From contig NZ_AP014924.1 of assembly GCF_001544015.1 (NCBI RefSeq), forward strand, positions 372,001 to 436,000: DNA of 64,000 nt, written 5' to 3'. The position numbers and the translations under genes were made by a program. Under the pieces are notes generated by a model. The model ran no database searches, was not told the origin of the DNA, and saw nothing but the letters and a program-made list of their open reading frames with translations. This document shows, piece by piece, positions 44,255 through 53,615 of the stretch (position 1 is the stretch's first letter; each line of letters begins with the position of its first letter). The DNA is from Limnochorda pilosa. GTDB taxonomy: Bacteria > Bacillota > Limnochordia > Limnochordales > Limnochordaceae.

Positions 44255-44325
44255 GCGTGCTTCATCTCCCGCCCAATGGATGGATGCCCCAGTGCCCTGT
44301 GGCTGCGCCTGCTCGAGACCAAGCG

Positions 44326-45576
44326 TCAGTAGCGGCCGACGACCTGCTGGATGCGCTCCCTGGCCTCTGGGGTGGGGATCACGTCCCAGTCGAAGGTGAC
44401 CATGGTCCCCGCGTGGTTGAAGAGGCCCACCACCTCAGGGCTCCCGGTGGATATGCCCGCGACCACCGCCACGTGGGAACGGGTCATCTGCATCTGCGTG
44501 CGGAAGCCGAAAACCACCGAGTCGCCGATGCGGCAGCGGGAGATGTCCTCCAGCGCACCGTGGTAGTCGATGATCTGCTTCTTGGGGACTGAACGGACGA
44601 CGTTCTGAAGCGCCTCGTCTCCAGTGCGGCCGACGAAGGCGCTGGAGACGAAAGACGGATCGTAGATGTCGGACCAGAACCCGCCTCCGAACGTGTAGGC
44701 CTGTTGATTGACGAAGTGGCTGACTTCGGTGAGGTAGACATAGGCCGGCAACTCGGGCAGTGAATCCTTGAAGGCATGATTCGGGGTCGTGCCGAGCAGC
44801 CCGTGCCCCGGCTCGACGTGCGTGGCGCCATGCTCGGCGAGGATAGGGAAGGTTTGGCTCGAAGTGTTTCCCGGGGCGTTGATCTGCTTCACGTCGATCC
44901 CCATCTCGCGCATCCTTTGGGCGGCCCGCACGATCGTGTGGAAGTTCGGGGTCGGCTCCACGGGAATGTCGGCGGTCGGGTTGTAACGCATGCAGGGGAA
45001 GGAGGTAACACCCGCGATGGACACGTTGGGCAGGGCTCGAATGCGGCGGACGGCGTCGTCAAGATCCTGTTCGAGGATACCTCCTTCCTGTCCCTCGAAG
45101 AAGAGGTCCTTGGGTCCGACGACGCGCAGCAAGAGGTCCTGGTGCCTCCCCAAAGCCTTCGCCTTTGCCGAGATCACCTCTGCCGCGTCCACGCTGTAGA
45201 TGGTGATGACGTCCGGTTCCGCCCTGAGGGCGAACTCGACGTCGCAGCGCGGGATCTGGTTGAGGTGGCCTATGTGCCCGATGGGGACGCCGTACCGGTG
45301 CATGATCTTGGCACCCTGGATGTCGACGGCCACGGTCTTGTACAGCCCACGCTTGATGGCGACCAGGCTGACCATCGGGTTCCGAGCGTTCTGCTTGGTC
45401 ATGACGTAGGTCGTAAGCCCATGCTTCCGTGCCGCTGCGGCGAGGATGTCCGCGTTGTGCGCAATGGTGTCCAGGTCGAAGACCCAGGTATTGGGGGGGA
45501 GCTTCCCGGCTTGGTGGAGGTCTACGGCAGCTCTGACCAGACCAGGGTTCCTCTGTTGGATGGCATTGAGGAACAT
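44326..45576 (-). CDS. YhfX-like alanine-racemase-fold PLP protein
   Basis: The 416-residue protein begins MFLNAIQQRNPGLVRAAVDL and has TWVFDLDTIAHNADI, then YVMTKQNARNP, where the lysine is in the PLP position of alanine-racemase-type barrels. This layout matches E. coli YhfX and relatives of D-threonine aldolase. The activity is unknown. It is first in the five-gene minus-strand operon, downstream of the divergent promoter, which suggests an amino-containing sugar or amino acid derivative as substrate. Confidence 0.75.
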   Translation of the reverse strand: MFLNAIQQRNPGLVRAAVDLHQAGKLPPNTWVFDLDTIAHNADILAAAARKHGLTTYVMTKQNARNPMVSLVAIKRGLYKTVAVDIQGAKIMHRYGVPIGHIGHLNQIPRCDVEFALRAEPDVITIYSVDAAEVISAKAKALGRHQDLLLRVVGPKDLFFEGQEGGILEQDLDDAVRRIRALPNVSIAGVTSFPCMRYNPTADIPVEPTPNFHTIVRAAQRMREMGIDVKQINAPGNTSSQTFPILAEHGATHVEPGHGLLGTTPNHAFKDSLPELPAYVYLTEVSHFVNQQAYTFGGGFWSDIYDPSFVSSAFVGRTGDEALQNVVRSVPKKQIIDYHGALEDISRCRIGDSVVFGFRTQMQMTRSHVAVVAGISTGSPEVVGLFNHAGTMVTFDWDVIPTPEARERIQQVVGRY

Positions 45577-45648
45577 AATTAAAGAGCCTCCCTAACCTTG
45601 ATGCCATCGATAGGCTTGAGCGATGATGAAGTTGCGCTCAGGAGACAA

Positions 45649-45678
45649 TTGACTTCCATGCCATGCGATGGCTATACT
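45649..45678 (+). promoter_or_regulatory. promoter of the first ROK gene
   Basis: TTGACT (45649-45654) and TATACT (45673-45678), 18 bases apart, read toward the ROK gene at 45751. Its -10 box overlaps the inverted repeat between the divergent genes. Confidence 0.65.
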
Positions 45679-45692
45679 ACACATATATAGTA
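45675..45692. promoter_or_regulatory. operator candidate in the divergent region
   Basis: Inverted repeat TACTA (45675-45679) and TAGTA (45688-45692) separated by 8 bases. It covers the -10 boxes of both divergent promoters. The neighbouring ROK protein is the natural candidate to bind here and switch both directions. Confidence 0.5.
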
Positions 45693-45715
45693 CAACTGAC
45701 TAACCAACGTGTCAA
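45687..45715 (-). promoter_or_regulatory. promoter of the YhfX-kinase-ABC operon
   Basis: On the minus strand a perfect TTGACA (45715-45710) and TACTAT (45692-45687) are 17 bases apart, pointing to the YhfX-like gene at 45576. It overlaps the operator repeat. Confidence 0.65.
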
Positions 45716-45750
45716 GGCCATGCACCTACGCTACATGATCTAGGAGGGAC

Positions 45751-46962
45751 GTGAGGGACGGCATGCCCGGAAGGCCCGCCACCCAGGCCACGCTCCACCA
45801 GATGAACCGCGCGGCGGTCGTCAGGCTCATCCGCCAGCACGGACCTGTGTCGCGCGTCCAGTTGTCGCGCCTGGCACGCCTGAGCAAGCCAACCGTTTCC
45901 GCCGTTGTCACCGAGCTCCTTCAGGAGGGGCTCGTCCGCGAGATCGGACCGGGGGCGTCCGCCATGGGTCGGAAGCCTATCCTGGTCGAATTCGCGTCGG
46001 ACTCCGGGGTCGTCGTGGGCGTCGACCTGGGGGTCACCAAGATTCGCTGCATGGTCGCCGACCTTGACGGAACCATCCTTCGCTCGACGCACCACGACCT
46101 CGAGTCGGTCGATGCCGAGGCAGTCCTTGGCTCGCTCGTCTCCTGCATCGGCGACGCTCTACAAGGCGACCACGCGCGGCTGCGAACCATCGTGGTCGGC
46201 GTACCGGGCGTCCACGAACCGCGATCAGGTCGGGTGCGCCTGTCACCCAACCTGCCGCGCTGGGGCGATATCGCGGTGCTCTCGCCCCTCGAGAGGGCGT
46301 TCCAGGTACCGGTCATCCTCGAAAACGACGTCAACCTTGCAGCCATAGGCGAGTGGAGCTACGGGTCGGCCCGGGGCTTTCAGAACAGCATCTACGTCAA
46401 CCTGGGCGCTGGGTTGGGCGCGGGCATCATCCTCGACGGGCGTCTCTACCGAGGTGCGAACGGCGCATCGGGGGAGATCGGATTCGTTCTCCTGGACGAT
46501 CCCTCGACCGCTCCCCTGGACATGGCTCAGGGCCAGCTCGAAGGACGGGCCGGGGGCGTTGCCATGCGTGAGAGGGCGCTGGCGTTGCTCAGGGAGCCAG
46601 GCAGCGAGGGTTCGAAGCTGGCCAGTCTGGACTCCGGCGAGCTCTCGGCCAAGGCGGTCTTTGACGCGGCTCGGGAAGGCGACGCCCTCGCCGCCAGCGT
46701 GGTGCAGGACGTGGCGTCCCGCCTCACGCGGGCGCTGGTCTCCATGTGCGTGCTCTTCGATCCGGAGATTCTCGTCCTGGGCGGAGGGTTGACCCGCGCG
46801 GGAGACATCCTTTTGCGACCCATTACAGAGGGGCTCAGGCTCTATTGCCCTTATCCTCCGCAGGTCACCTTGTCCGAGCTGGAGGGGGACGCCGAGGTGC
46901 GCGGAGCCATCGCCGTCGCGGTCCAACATGTCGCGCGGGTGATCGAGGAGCCGGTGGACTGA
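45751..46962 (+). CDS. ROK-family transcriptional regulator (without zinc motif)
   Basis: The 403-residue protein has an N-terminal helix-turn-helix (VVRLIRQHGPVSRVQLSRLARLSKPTVSAVV) and a ROK sugar-kinase-like domain (VVGVDLGVTKIRC, NDVNLAAIGEW, GAGLGAGIIL). The usual zinc motif CxCGxxGCxE is absent: after GEIGF the chain runs LLDDPSTAP. That is rare for NagC/XylR regulators. GTG 45751 follows AGGAGGG. It likely represses the divergent sugar operon through the shared operator. Confidence 0.88.
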   Translation: MRDGMPGRPATQATLHQMNRAAVVRLIRQHGPVSRVQLSRLARLSKPTVSAVVTELLQEGLVREIGPGASAMGRKPILVEFASDSGVVVGVDLGVTKIRCMVADLDGTILRSTHHDLESVDAEAVLGSLVSCIGDALQGDHARLRTIVVGVPGVHEPRSGRVRLSPNLPRWGDIAVLSPLERAFQVPVILENDVNLAAIGEWSYGSARGFQNSIYVNLGAGLGAGIILDGRLYRGANGASGEIGFVLLDDPSTAPLDMAQGQLEGRAGGVAMRERALALLREPGSEGSKLASLDSGELSAKAVFDAAREGDALAASVVQDVASRLTRALVSMCVLFDPEILVLGGGLTRAGDILLRPITEGLRLYCPYPPQVTLSELEGDAEVRGAIAVAVQHVARVIEEPVD

Positions 46963-47101
46963 CCACAGGTGACGTCGAGGAGGTACCGAGCCACTCGCTC
47001 AGGCCGTTGGAGACGAAACCGAAGCCGACGCCCACCCGACCCACCCCCGACCCCGTCGCGAGAGGGAAGCTGCCTCTTCTAGGATCCCGCCCTGCGGAGA
47101 C

Positions 47102-47130
47102 TTGACAGGACCTGCCAGCAAAGATAGCAT
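47102..47130 (+). promoter_or_regulatory. promoter of the GntR-udp-ABC operon
   Basis: TTGACA (47102-47107) and TAGCAT (47125-47130) with a 17-base spacer read toward the HutC-type regulator gene. Confidence 0.65.
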
Positions 47131-47141
47131 GGGCTTGAGCC

Positions 47142-47162
47142 ATGTTGTCGGATGTCCAACAT
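47142..47162. promoter_or_regulatory. operator candidate before the HutC-type regulator
   Basis: Inverted repeat ATGTTG (47142-47147) and CAACAT (47157-47162) with a 9-base spacer, placed just after the promoter. Autoregulation by the GntR protein is likely. The rest of 46963-47208 holds no gene. Confidence 0.5.
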
Positions 47163-47208
47163 CTAACCTCCCGGAAGCGCTGCTTCATGGTCGGAGGAGG
47201 ATGACGGC

Positions 47209-48105
47209 GTGGAGCCGATACTGGGTGCACTCGTCTCCCGCAAGGAGCAGGTCACCGACCTCCTGCGTGCCTATGTGGCCCAGATGCCAAGCGGGGAGAG
47301 ACTTCCGTCAGAGCCGGAGCTCGCCCGCCGCCTCGGGGTCAGTCGAGGTACGCTTCGCGAGGCGGTGAGCGCGCTGGAGGCGGGCGGGCTGCTCTTGCGG
47401 CGGCACGGGATCGGCACGTTCGTCGTGAAGAGGCGCGCCGAAGTCCAGAGCGGGCTTGAGCGCCTCCGCGGGATTCCGAACATCATCCGATCGGATGGGC
47501 GTACCCCAGGCGTCTCCAACCAATCGGTGACCCGTATCCAGGTCCCCGGCTCCGTCGGAGAGCACCTTCGGCTGCCCGAAGGTGCGGAGGCGATCCTGGT
47601 CACTCAAACGTACCTGGCTGACCGAATCCCCGTGGTCCACGCCCTGACCTACATACCGCCCATGAGGGAACTGGGCGAAGTGTTCGCGTATCTTGAGCAG
47701 GCCTGCCGGCGGCCAGAACCCATCGTCCTCTTCGATGTCCTGGAGGCACAGTTCGGGCAACCGGTCCGGTACGCCGTCGCAGACGTTGCGGCCGTCGGCG
47801 CAACTGCTCCGATGAGCACCGCCCTTCACGTGGAGGAAGGGTGTCCTTTGCTCCTCCTCGAGGAGACGCACTACACGGCGGATGACGTTCCGGTCCTTCA
47901 TTCGCTGGACTATCTCCGCTCCGACGCGTTCCGCATGTTCGTCATCAGGGAGCGGAAGGCTCCGCTCGCTGCCCCGCGGCCGAAGGATCGAATGCGCGCG
48001 TCGACGGTCGTGTCGCAGGCGTCTCGCACCGTCGTCGCTGGAGAGAGTACCTCGGTTGATACGCCGGCCGGAGCCATGGAAGGGGAGACCCAGCATGGAA
48101 CATGA
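47209..48105 (+). CDS. GntR-family regulator with UTRA domain (HutC type)
   Basis: The 298-residue regulator has a GntR winged helix ([42 protein letters not shown]) and a UTRA effector domain with [21 protein letters not shown]. HutC-type proteins sense small sugars or amino acids. GTG 47209 is 8 bases after GGAGGAGG. It is the first gene of an operon with uridine phosphorylase and an ABC importer, so a nucleoside or related ligand is likely. The last 40 residues are unique. Confidence 0.9.
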   Translation: MEPILGALVSRKEQVTDLLRAYVAQMPSGERLPSEPELARRLGVSRGTLREAVSALEAGGLLLRRHGIGTFVVKRRAEVQSGLERLRGIPNIIRSDGRTPGVSNQSVTRIQVPGSVGEHLRLPEGAEAILVTQTYLADRIPVVHALTYIPPMRELGEVFAYLEQACRRPEPIVLFDVLEAQFGQPVRYAVADVAAVGATAPMSTALHVEEGCPLLLLEETHYTADDVPVLHSLDYLRSDAFRMFVIRERKAPLAAPRPKDRMRASTVVSQASRTVVAGESTSVDTPAGAMEGETQHGT

Positions 48106-48898
48106 GCATATCGCAGATCGCGTCGACTACCGCCTCCCGACTGGGTTGGAGGGCACGTTGCAGTACCACATCCAATGTCGGCCCGGGGACGTGGCTTCCA
48201 TCGCCATCGTTCCGGGAGACCAGGGCAGGGTTCCCAAGTTCGTGCAGCACCTGGAGCGTGTGCGAGAGGTTGCCAACAACCGAGGGTTGATCTCCTACAC
48301 CGGCCTGTACCACGGAGTGCCCGTCACCGTGACCTCCACTGGGATGGGGGGCCCCTCAGCGGCCATCGTCTATGAAGAACTGGCCAACCTCGGTGTCAGG
48401 GTCCTGATTCGTGTGGGCAGCGTGGCCGGATTACAGCCGGAGGTCGCGGAAGGGGAGAACGTCATTCCCTATGCATGCATCCGTGATGACGGTGCCACGG
48501 CCTACTACGTTCCGGAGAACTATCCTGCCGTCGCCTCGCCTCGCGTCTTCCAGGCTCTGACCACCGCAGCCGAGGAGGCCGCGTTCACCTTTCACACGGG
48601 CATCAACTGGAGCCACTCGGCCTTCTACCACCGAAACCCTGAATACTATCAGCGATGGGCCCGGAAGCGGGTCGTCAGCATGGAGATGGAGGCAGCGGCC
48701 CTCTTCGTGATCGCAGCCCTGCGAGGCGTCGAAGCGGGCTTCATCGGTACGTGCTACGCCAACCGGGCTGAGCAATCTCGCGGCGATGCGGTGGATCTTT
48801 CGGTCGAATCGCCGCAGAGGGAGGTGATTCAGGAAGGGGTGGAACGCAGCATCATCATCGCGCTGAATGCGGCGGAATCGCTTGGGACGAGGCTGTGA
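48095..48898 (+). CDS. udp: uridine phosphorylase-like nucleoside phosphorylase
   Basis: The 267-residue enzyme has the PNP/UDP family layout: [47 protein letters not shown], then [10 protein letters not shown] and [16 protein letters not shown] near 190-205. It splits pyrimidine nucleosides with phosphate. ATG 48095 overlaps the regulator stop by 11 bases and has AAGGGGAG before it. Its position between regulator and importer points to nucleoside uptake and breakdown. Confidence 0.88.
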   Translation: MEHEHIADRVDYRLPTGLEGTLQYHIQCRPGDVASIAIVPGDQGRVPKFVQHLERVREVANNRGLISYTGLYHGVPVTVTSTGMGGPSAAIVYEELANLGVRVLIRVGSVAGLQPEVAEGENVIPYACIRDDGATAYYVPENYPAVASPRVFQALTTAAEEAAFTFHTGINWSHSAFYHRNPEYYQRWARKRVVSMEMEAAALFVIAALRGVEAGFIGTCYANRAEQSRGDAVDLSVESPQREVIQEGVERSIIIALNAAESLGTRL

Positions 48899-48943
48899 GC
48901 GAACACCCGTTTGATTTGCAGCATCGTGGGAGGTGCGGCTGGC

Positions 48944-50251
48944 ATGAAACGCGGTACGTGGCGGGATTTGCTCTTAGCGACTCTCTGTATCATGGCCATT
49001 ACCCTGTCGGCAGCCGGCGTCGCCGCTTCGGGTATCACGGTCGTGAGCGAGTTCGGCATCCATACCGAGGCCTGGAAAACACGAGTGGCTGCGTTCACCG
49101 AGGAAACCGCGATCACTGTGAACGTCATCCAGTACCCATACGCCAACTACCTGGACCAGCTCACCCTGAACTTCACGGGCGGAAGGCCCAACTTCGACGT
49201 GGCCTACATCTCCGGTCTCTGGTATCCGTCCTTTGCCACCGCCGGGTACATAACTCCGCTGGACCAACTCTTCGATGACCCAGCAGATCTGGCGGACATA
49301 CCGGGGCTCGACCTCGCAAGGCAGAGAGACCACATCTGGATCGCACCCTACATGAACGAGATCGGTGGAATCGCCTATCGAAGGGATCTCTTCGAGGATC
49401 CCGTGGAGAAGGCGAGGTTCCAAGAACGTTACGGGTACGAGTTGCGACCGCCGCAGACCCTCCGGGAGTACAGAGACGTTGCAGAGTTCTTCCACCGGCC
49501 TCCTGATCTCTACGGAGTAACCCTCATGGGCCGCCGGAGCATCTTCCTCGCCACGCACTTCATGAACCGTCTTTGGGCACGAGGTGGCACCATCCTCGAC
49601 GAGGAGCTGCGGCCGGCGTTCGATGGACCTGACGGCGTGGCGGCGCTGGAAGAGACGAAGGCCATGTTCCAGTTCGCCAACCCTGCGGCACGAAACTACG
49701 ATTTCCAGGAGGCCTTGACCGAGTTCGAGGGAGGCCGAAGCGCCATGGCTGAGCTGTGGACCACCGGCCTCCTCTACGCCGACGATCCCTCTGTGTCGAC
49801 GGTGGTGGGAAAGGCCTCCTTCGCGCGGTTTCCGCAGGATGCTTCCGCCGTAGGACAGCGACTTCCCGCTCTGTACATCTTCTGGGGCTTCGCCGTGTCG
49901 TCGGCCAGTCCCAAGAAGGATGCAGCGTTCAAGTTCGTGGAGTTCATGACGCGGGCGGACCAGCAGGCGCTGGCGGCGCCAGGCCGAAACATCCCGTCTC
50001 GCCTCTCGGCCCTGGATAGCCCTCGGCTCCGATCCCTCCACCCATGGTTGGCCCCATTCCAGGATGTGCTGAGGAACGTGGTGCCTACACCTTTGGTGCC
50101 GCTGATTCCTGAGGGAAACATCATCATGAACGAGTACCTGGTTCCCGAGATCTCCGCCTACATCGCGGGCGAGAAGCCGGCCAAGCAGGCGCTCGATGAC
50201 GCGGCCGGCCGGGTGGAACGCCTTCTCCGCGAGAACGGCTACTACGACTGA
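48944..50251 (+). CDS. ABC extracellular solute-binding protein (nucleoside operon)
   Basis: The 435-residue family 1 binding protein has a signal peptide to about residue 29, then ITVVSEFGIHTEAWKTRVAAFTEETAITVNVIQYPYANYL. ATG 48944 follows GGGAGGTG. The fold is the usual sugar-binding type, although its neighbour is a nucleoside phosphorylase, so the ligand may be a nucleoside. Confidence 0.88.
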   Translation: MKRGTWRDLLLATLCIMAITLSAAGVAASGITVVSEFGIHTEAWKTRVAAFTEETAITVNVIQYPYANYLDQLTLNFTGGRPNFDVAYISGLWYPSFATAGYITPLDQLFDDPADLADIPGLDLARQRDHIWIAPYMNEIGGIAYRRDLFEDPVEKARFQERYGYELRPPQTLREYRDVAEFFHRPPDLYGVTLMGRRSIFLATHFMNRLWARGGTILDEELRPAFDGPDGVAALEETKAMFQFANPAARNYDFQEALTEFEGGRSAMAELWTTGLLYADDPSVSTVVGKASFARFPQDASAVGQRLPALYIFWGFAVSSASPKKDAAFKFVEFMTRADQQALAAPGRNIPSRLSALDSPRLRSLHPWLAPFQDVLRNVVPTPLVPLIPEGNIIMNEYLVPEISAYIAGEKPAKQALDDAAGRVERLLRENGYYD

Positions 50252-50296
50252 CAGGTGCCCACCGCGATCACGGTGGGGCACGTGGATCGAAGCAGG

Positions 50297-50326
50297 GGGG
50301 CGGTCCGCTCGAGGGCGGACCGCCCC
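50297..50326 (+). other. stem-loop after the second ABC binding-protein gene
   Basis: A perfect 12-bp stem GGGGCGGTCCGC (50297-50308) / GCGGACCGCCCC (50315-50326) with a 6-base loop lies between the binding-protein and permease genes. No T-run follows. Confidence 0.65.
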
Positions 50327-50344
50327 ACGATGGAGGCCACGCCC

Positions 50345-51280
50345 ATGAACGAAATGGCCAGGCTGGGCAGCGGCGGGAAGACCGTGGGCGGTTTGCTCGG
50401 TCACGCTCGGAAGCAAGCCGGGTGGGCCTACCTTTCTCCTGCCGTATTCTACCTTGCTCTCTTCTTCCTCGTGCCGCTGCTGTACGCATTGGCCCTTTCC
50501 CTCTTTCGCTGGAGCCTTCTGCGTCCGGACCTCGGAGTTCGATTCGTGTGGCTGTCGAACTTCCGGCGCCTCCTCTTCGAACCGGCCGTCTGGCAAGCCC
50601 TGGGCCGGACGCTCTACTTCGTCGCCGGCAGCGTTGGAATCGAGGTGGTGGCAGGACTGGTCCTTGCCCTCGCCCTGAACCGCGACTCGTTTGGATCGCG
50701 GGTGATCATCTCCATCCTCCTCATCCCGTTCATGGTGGCCCCGGTCGTCGTGGGATTCACGTGGCGGTTCTTGCTGAACAGCGACTTCGGGCCGCTTTCC
50801 ACCCTCTTCCAGTCCGTCGGGCTGCACTTCCTGCTCAACCCTCCGGTCCTCGCGAACTCGGATCTGATCATGCCGGTGCTGATCGGGGTCGATGTGTGGC
50901 AGTTCACGCCGTTCGTCTTGCTGGTTCTCCTGGCAGGCCTGCGGGCCATGTCCAGGGAGCCCTTCGAAGCCGCCATCGTGGACGGTGCTTCGGCGTTTCA
51001 GGGATTCCGCTACGTGACGCTTCCCTTGCTGCGTCCGACCCTGCTCGTTGCCGTCGTGATCCGCACCCTGACGGCATTGAGGGTCTTCGATACGGTCTTT
51101 GTCATGACGGGCGGCGGTCCCGGGTCATCCAGCGAGGTGGTCTCGTACTATGGGTACCGGATGGCCTTCCAGTCCTACGACGTCGGCTTTGCTGCAGCCG
51201 TTGGCGTTCTCACCCTGCTCCTCTCGCTGCTGTTCACTCAGCTCTACGTGCGGGTCATCGGATGGGGGGACGAGGGATGA
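50345..51280 (+). CDS. CUT1-type ABC permease (nucleoside operon, first)
   Basis: The 311-residue permease has six helices and an EAA loop (FEAAIVDGASAFQGFRYVTLP). ATG 50345 is chosen because GGAGG (50332-50336) is 8 bases before. It overlaps the next permease by ATGA. Confidence 0.92.
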   Translation: MNEMARLGSGGKTVGGLLGHARKQAGWAYLSPAVFYLALFFLVPLLYALALSLFRWSLLRPDLGVRFVWLSNFRRLLFEPAVWQALGRTLYFVAGSVGIEVVAGLVLALALNRDSFGSRVIISILLIPFMVAPVVVGFTWRFLLNSDFGPLSTLFQSVGLHFLLNPPVLANSDLIMPVLIGVDVWQFTPFVLLVLLAGLRAMSREPFEAAIVDGASAFQGFRYVTLPLLRPTLLVAVVIRTLTALRVFDTVFVMTGGGPGSSSEVVSYYGYRMAFQSYDVGFAAAVGVLTLLLSLLFTQLYVRVIGWGDEG

Positions 51281-52104
51281 GGCTGCGAACGATGCTCCAG
51301 AGCTTCGCTCGTGTGCTGATCGTCACCATGGCTTTGGTCTGGACGCTTTATCCACTCATGTGGATCGTGCTCTCCTCCTTCAAGCCTGCCTCGGAGCAGT
51401 TCATGATACCGCCCCGTTGGACTCCGTCCCAATGGTCTCTGGAGAACTACGCCCGCTTCTTCTCGAACGCTGAGTTCGTCCGTAGCCTCCTGAACTCCAT
51501 GGTAGTGACGGCCACGGCCGTAGGCATCTCTCTCCTGGTAGGCGTTCCCGCGGCGTACGGCCTCTCCCGCTTTACCTTCCGCGGGAAGCATCAAGTGACC
51601 GTGGGTGTTCTGCTGGCCCGGATGACGCCACCTATCGTCCTGGTTCTTCCCGTCTTCCTCATCGCGCGTCGCCTGGGTGTCATCGGCACCTACTTCGTAC
51701 TGATCACGGTCATGGCCGTCTTCGCGATCCCCTTCGCGGTCTGGATGCTGCGGGGCTTCTTTGCCGAGATCCCGAAGGAACTCGAGGAGGCTGCCATGGT
51801 CGATGGATGCTCACGGCTCGCCGCGATCGCCCGCGTCACGCTTCCCCTCACCGCACCGGGGATGGCGGCGACGAGCGTCCTCAACAGCCTCATCGTCTGG
51901 AACGAGTTCCTCTTCATCCTGGTCCTGAGCTCTCCCGCCACACGCACGCTCACCGTCCTGGTCAACACCTTTGTCAGCGAGAAGGTGGTCGACTGGGGGA
52001 CCATGAGCGCAGCGGCCGTGATCACCGCTCTCCCGCTCGTCATCGTCGGGCTCGCCTCTCAGAGACATCTGGTAAGGGGCCTCACGATGGGGAGCATCAA
52101 GTGA
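51277..52104 (+). CDS. CUT1-type ABC permease (nucleoside operon, second)
   Basis: The 275-residue MalG-like permease starts with ATG overlapping the upstream stop. It has the EAA loop (ELEEAAMVDGCSRLAAIARVTLP) and a typical end LVRGLTMGSIK. It completes the import channel. No ATPase is nearby. Confidence 0.92.
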   Translation: MRLRTMLQSFARVLIVTMALVWTLYPLMWIVLSSFKPASEQFMIPPRWTPSQWSLENYARFFSNAEFVRSLLNSMVVTATAVGISLLVGVPAAYGLSRFTFRGKHQVTVGVLLARMTPPIVLVLPVFLIARRLGVIGTYFVLITVMAVFAIPFAVWMLRGFFAEIPKELEEAAMVDGCSRLAAIARVTLPLTAPGMAATSVLNSLIVWNEFLFILVLSSPATRTLTVLVNTFVSEKVVDWGTMSAAAVITALPLVIVGLASQRHLVRGLTMGSIK

Positions 52105-52168
52105 GTGGTCCGCAGGCGGAGTCTGGCCGAGTACGATCTGGTTTGCCTCTGTCTATTGTCCAGCTGCC

Positions 52169-52276
52169 ATGCAGCTCGAGGCAGCGGCCCAGGCGCTCGC
52201 CGCCGAAACCCAGGACGCCCGCGAAGGCCTCAAGGCCTTTCTCGAGGGCCGGCGGCCCGAGTTCCCGGGCGGGTAG
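52169..52276 (+). pseudogene. remnant of an enoyl-CoA hydratase/isomerase gene (3' end)
   Basis: The short frame encodes AAQALAAETQDAREGLKAFLEGRRPEFPGG before TAG. This matches the end of crotonase-family enzymes (D-x-x-EG-x-x-AFLE-x-R-P-x-F). Nothing upstream continues the family. It is the last trace of a deleted gene. The remaining 52277-52471 shows no gene. Confidence 0.6.
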
Positions 52277-52471
52277 GTCCTCCCTCCATGGGGCATGACC
52301 GAGTCGAGGGAACGGGACCCGTGCCGCCTTGAGGCGAAGAGGATTCGCGATCAATACAGCGAAGCTACCCGACAACACGGAGAGTTGCGCCTTCCGAAGC
52401 CACAGACGGATCGGGCGACGCGGCGCCGCAATGGCCGCGGGGCCTATCCAACCCTCGGAGGTGACCGAGCG

Positions 52472-53476
52472 ATGCGTGCGACGAGCAAGAGAAAGCTTCG
52501 GTCTCTTGTCGCTGCTTGCGCTGTTCTGACCCTGGCAGTTCCCCTGCTCGGATGGAGTCCCACCCTGGCCCAGGGGGCTCAGCCCCCCAAGTCGGTCCGG
52601 ATCATGGCGCCCGCCAGCCCGGGCGGCGGGTGGGACCAGACCGCCCGCTTCACCCAGACGGTCCTGCGGGAGGAGGGGATCGTCCCGGGGACGGTCGAGG
52701 TCTTCAACGTACCCGGCGCCGGCGGCACCATCGGGCTGGCCCGGCTGGCCAGCACCGAGCGGGGCTCGGGTGACCTCCTGATGATCACCGGCCTGGTGAT
52801 GGTGGGTGCCATCTTGACCAACCAGTCCGCCGTCACCCTCGCTCAGACGACGCCCATCGCCCGCCTCACCGCGGAGTACGAGGTGATCGCCGTCCCGGCC
52901 AATTCCCCGTTCCAGACCCTCGACGACCTGATCGATGCCTTCCGGGCCAATCCCGGCGCCATCTCGTGGGCCGGCGGCTCCGCGGGCGGGGTCGATCACA
53001 TCCTGGTAGGCCTGCTGGCCAAGGAGGCGGGCGTCGATCCGGACCAGATCAACTACATCCCCTTCTCGGGCGGCGGCGAGGCGCTGGCCGCCATCCTGGG
53101 CGGGCACGTCTCCGCCGGGGTGACGGGGTACGGCGAGTGGGCCGGTCAGATCGAAGCCGGTGCCCTCCGGGCCCTGGCGGTCTCGTCCGCCGAGCGCATC
53201 GAGGGCGTCGACGTGCCGACCCTGATGGAGCAGGGCATCGAGCTCGAGATCGCCAACTGGAGGGGCGTGGTGGCGCCTCCGGGGATCTCGGCCCAGGCGC
53301 GGGCCTCGCTCGTCGCAGCCCTCGACCGGATGCACGCGACCAAGCGCTGGCAGCAGATCCTGGCGGACCACAACTGGAACGACTTCTACCTGTCGGGCGA
53401 CGCCTTCGCCAAGTACCTGACGGCGGAGAACGAGCGGGTCGAAGGGGTCCTCCGGGAGATCGGGCTGGTCCATTGA
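52472..53476 (+). CDS. tctC: TctC-family solute-binding protein (second set)
   Basis: The 334-residue receptor has a signal peptide to about LAQG, then [25 protein letters not shown] and [19 protein letters not shown] 52472 follows CGGAGGTGA. The PGGGWD form is typical of one TctC subgroup. It pairs with the TctB and TctA genes that follow and differs clearly from the first set. Confidence 0.9.
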   Translation: MRATSKRKLRSLVAACAVLTLAVPLLGWSPTLAQGAQPPKSVRIMAPASPGGGWDQTARFTQTVLREEGIVPGTVEVFNVPGAGGTIGLARLASTERGSGDLLMITGLVMVGAILTNQSAVTLAQTTPIARLTAEYEVIAVPANSPFQTLDDLIDAFRANPGAISWAGGSAGGVDHILVGLLAKEAGVDPDQINYIPFSGGGEALAAILGGHVSAGVTGYGEWAGQIEAGALRALAVSSAERIEGVDVPTLMEQGIELEIANWRGVVAPPGISAQARASLVAALDRMHATKRWQQILADHNWNDFYLSGDAFAKYLTAENERVEGVLREIGLVH

Positions 53477-53518
53477 GCGAGGTGCGCGAGTTGCCGGATC
53501 CTCTCCAACCTGGGGAAG

Positions 53519-53552
53519 GGCCCGCCGCCGCCCGGGGAGGGGGCGGCGGGCC
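53519..53552 (+). other. stem-loop between second tctC and tctB
   Basis: A perfect 11-bp stem GGCCCGCCGCC (53519-53529) / GGCGGCGGGCC (53542-53552) with a 12-base loop, again directly after a binding-protein gene. Confidence 0.6.
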
Positions 53553-53615
53553 GCCTCGCGGCCCGGCGGCGCCGGAGGGAGGAGGGGCGTCGATGTCGGC
53601 GAGCTCCTCCTCGCC

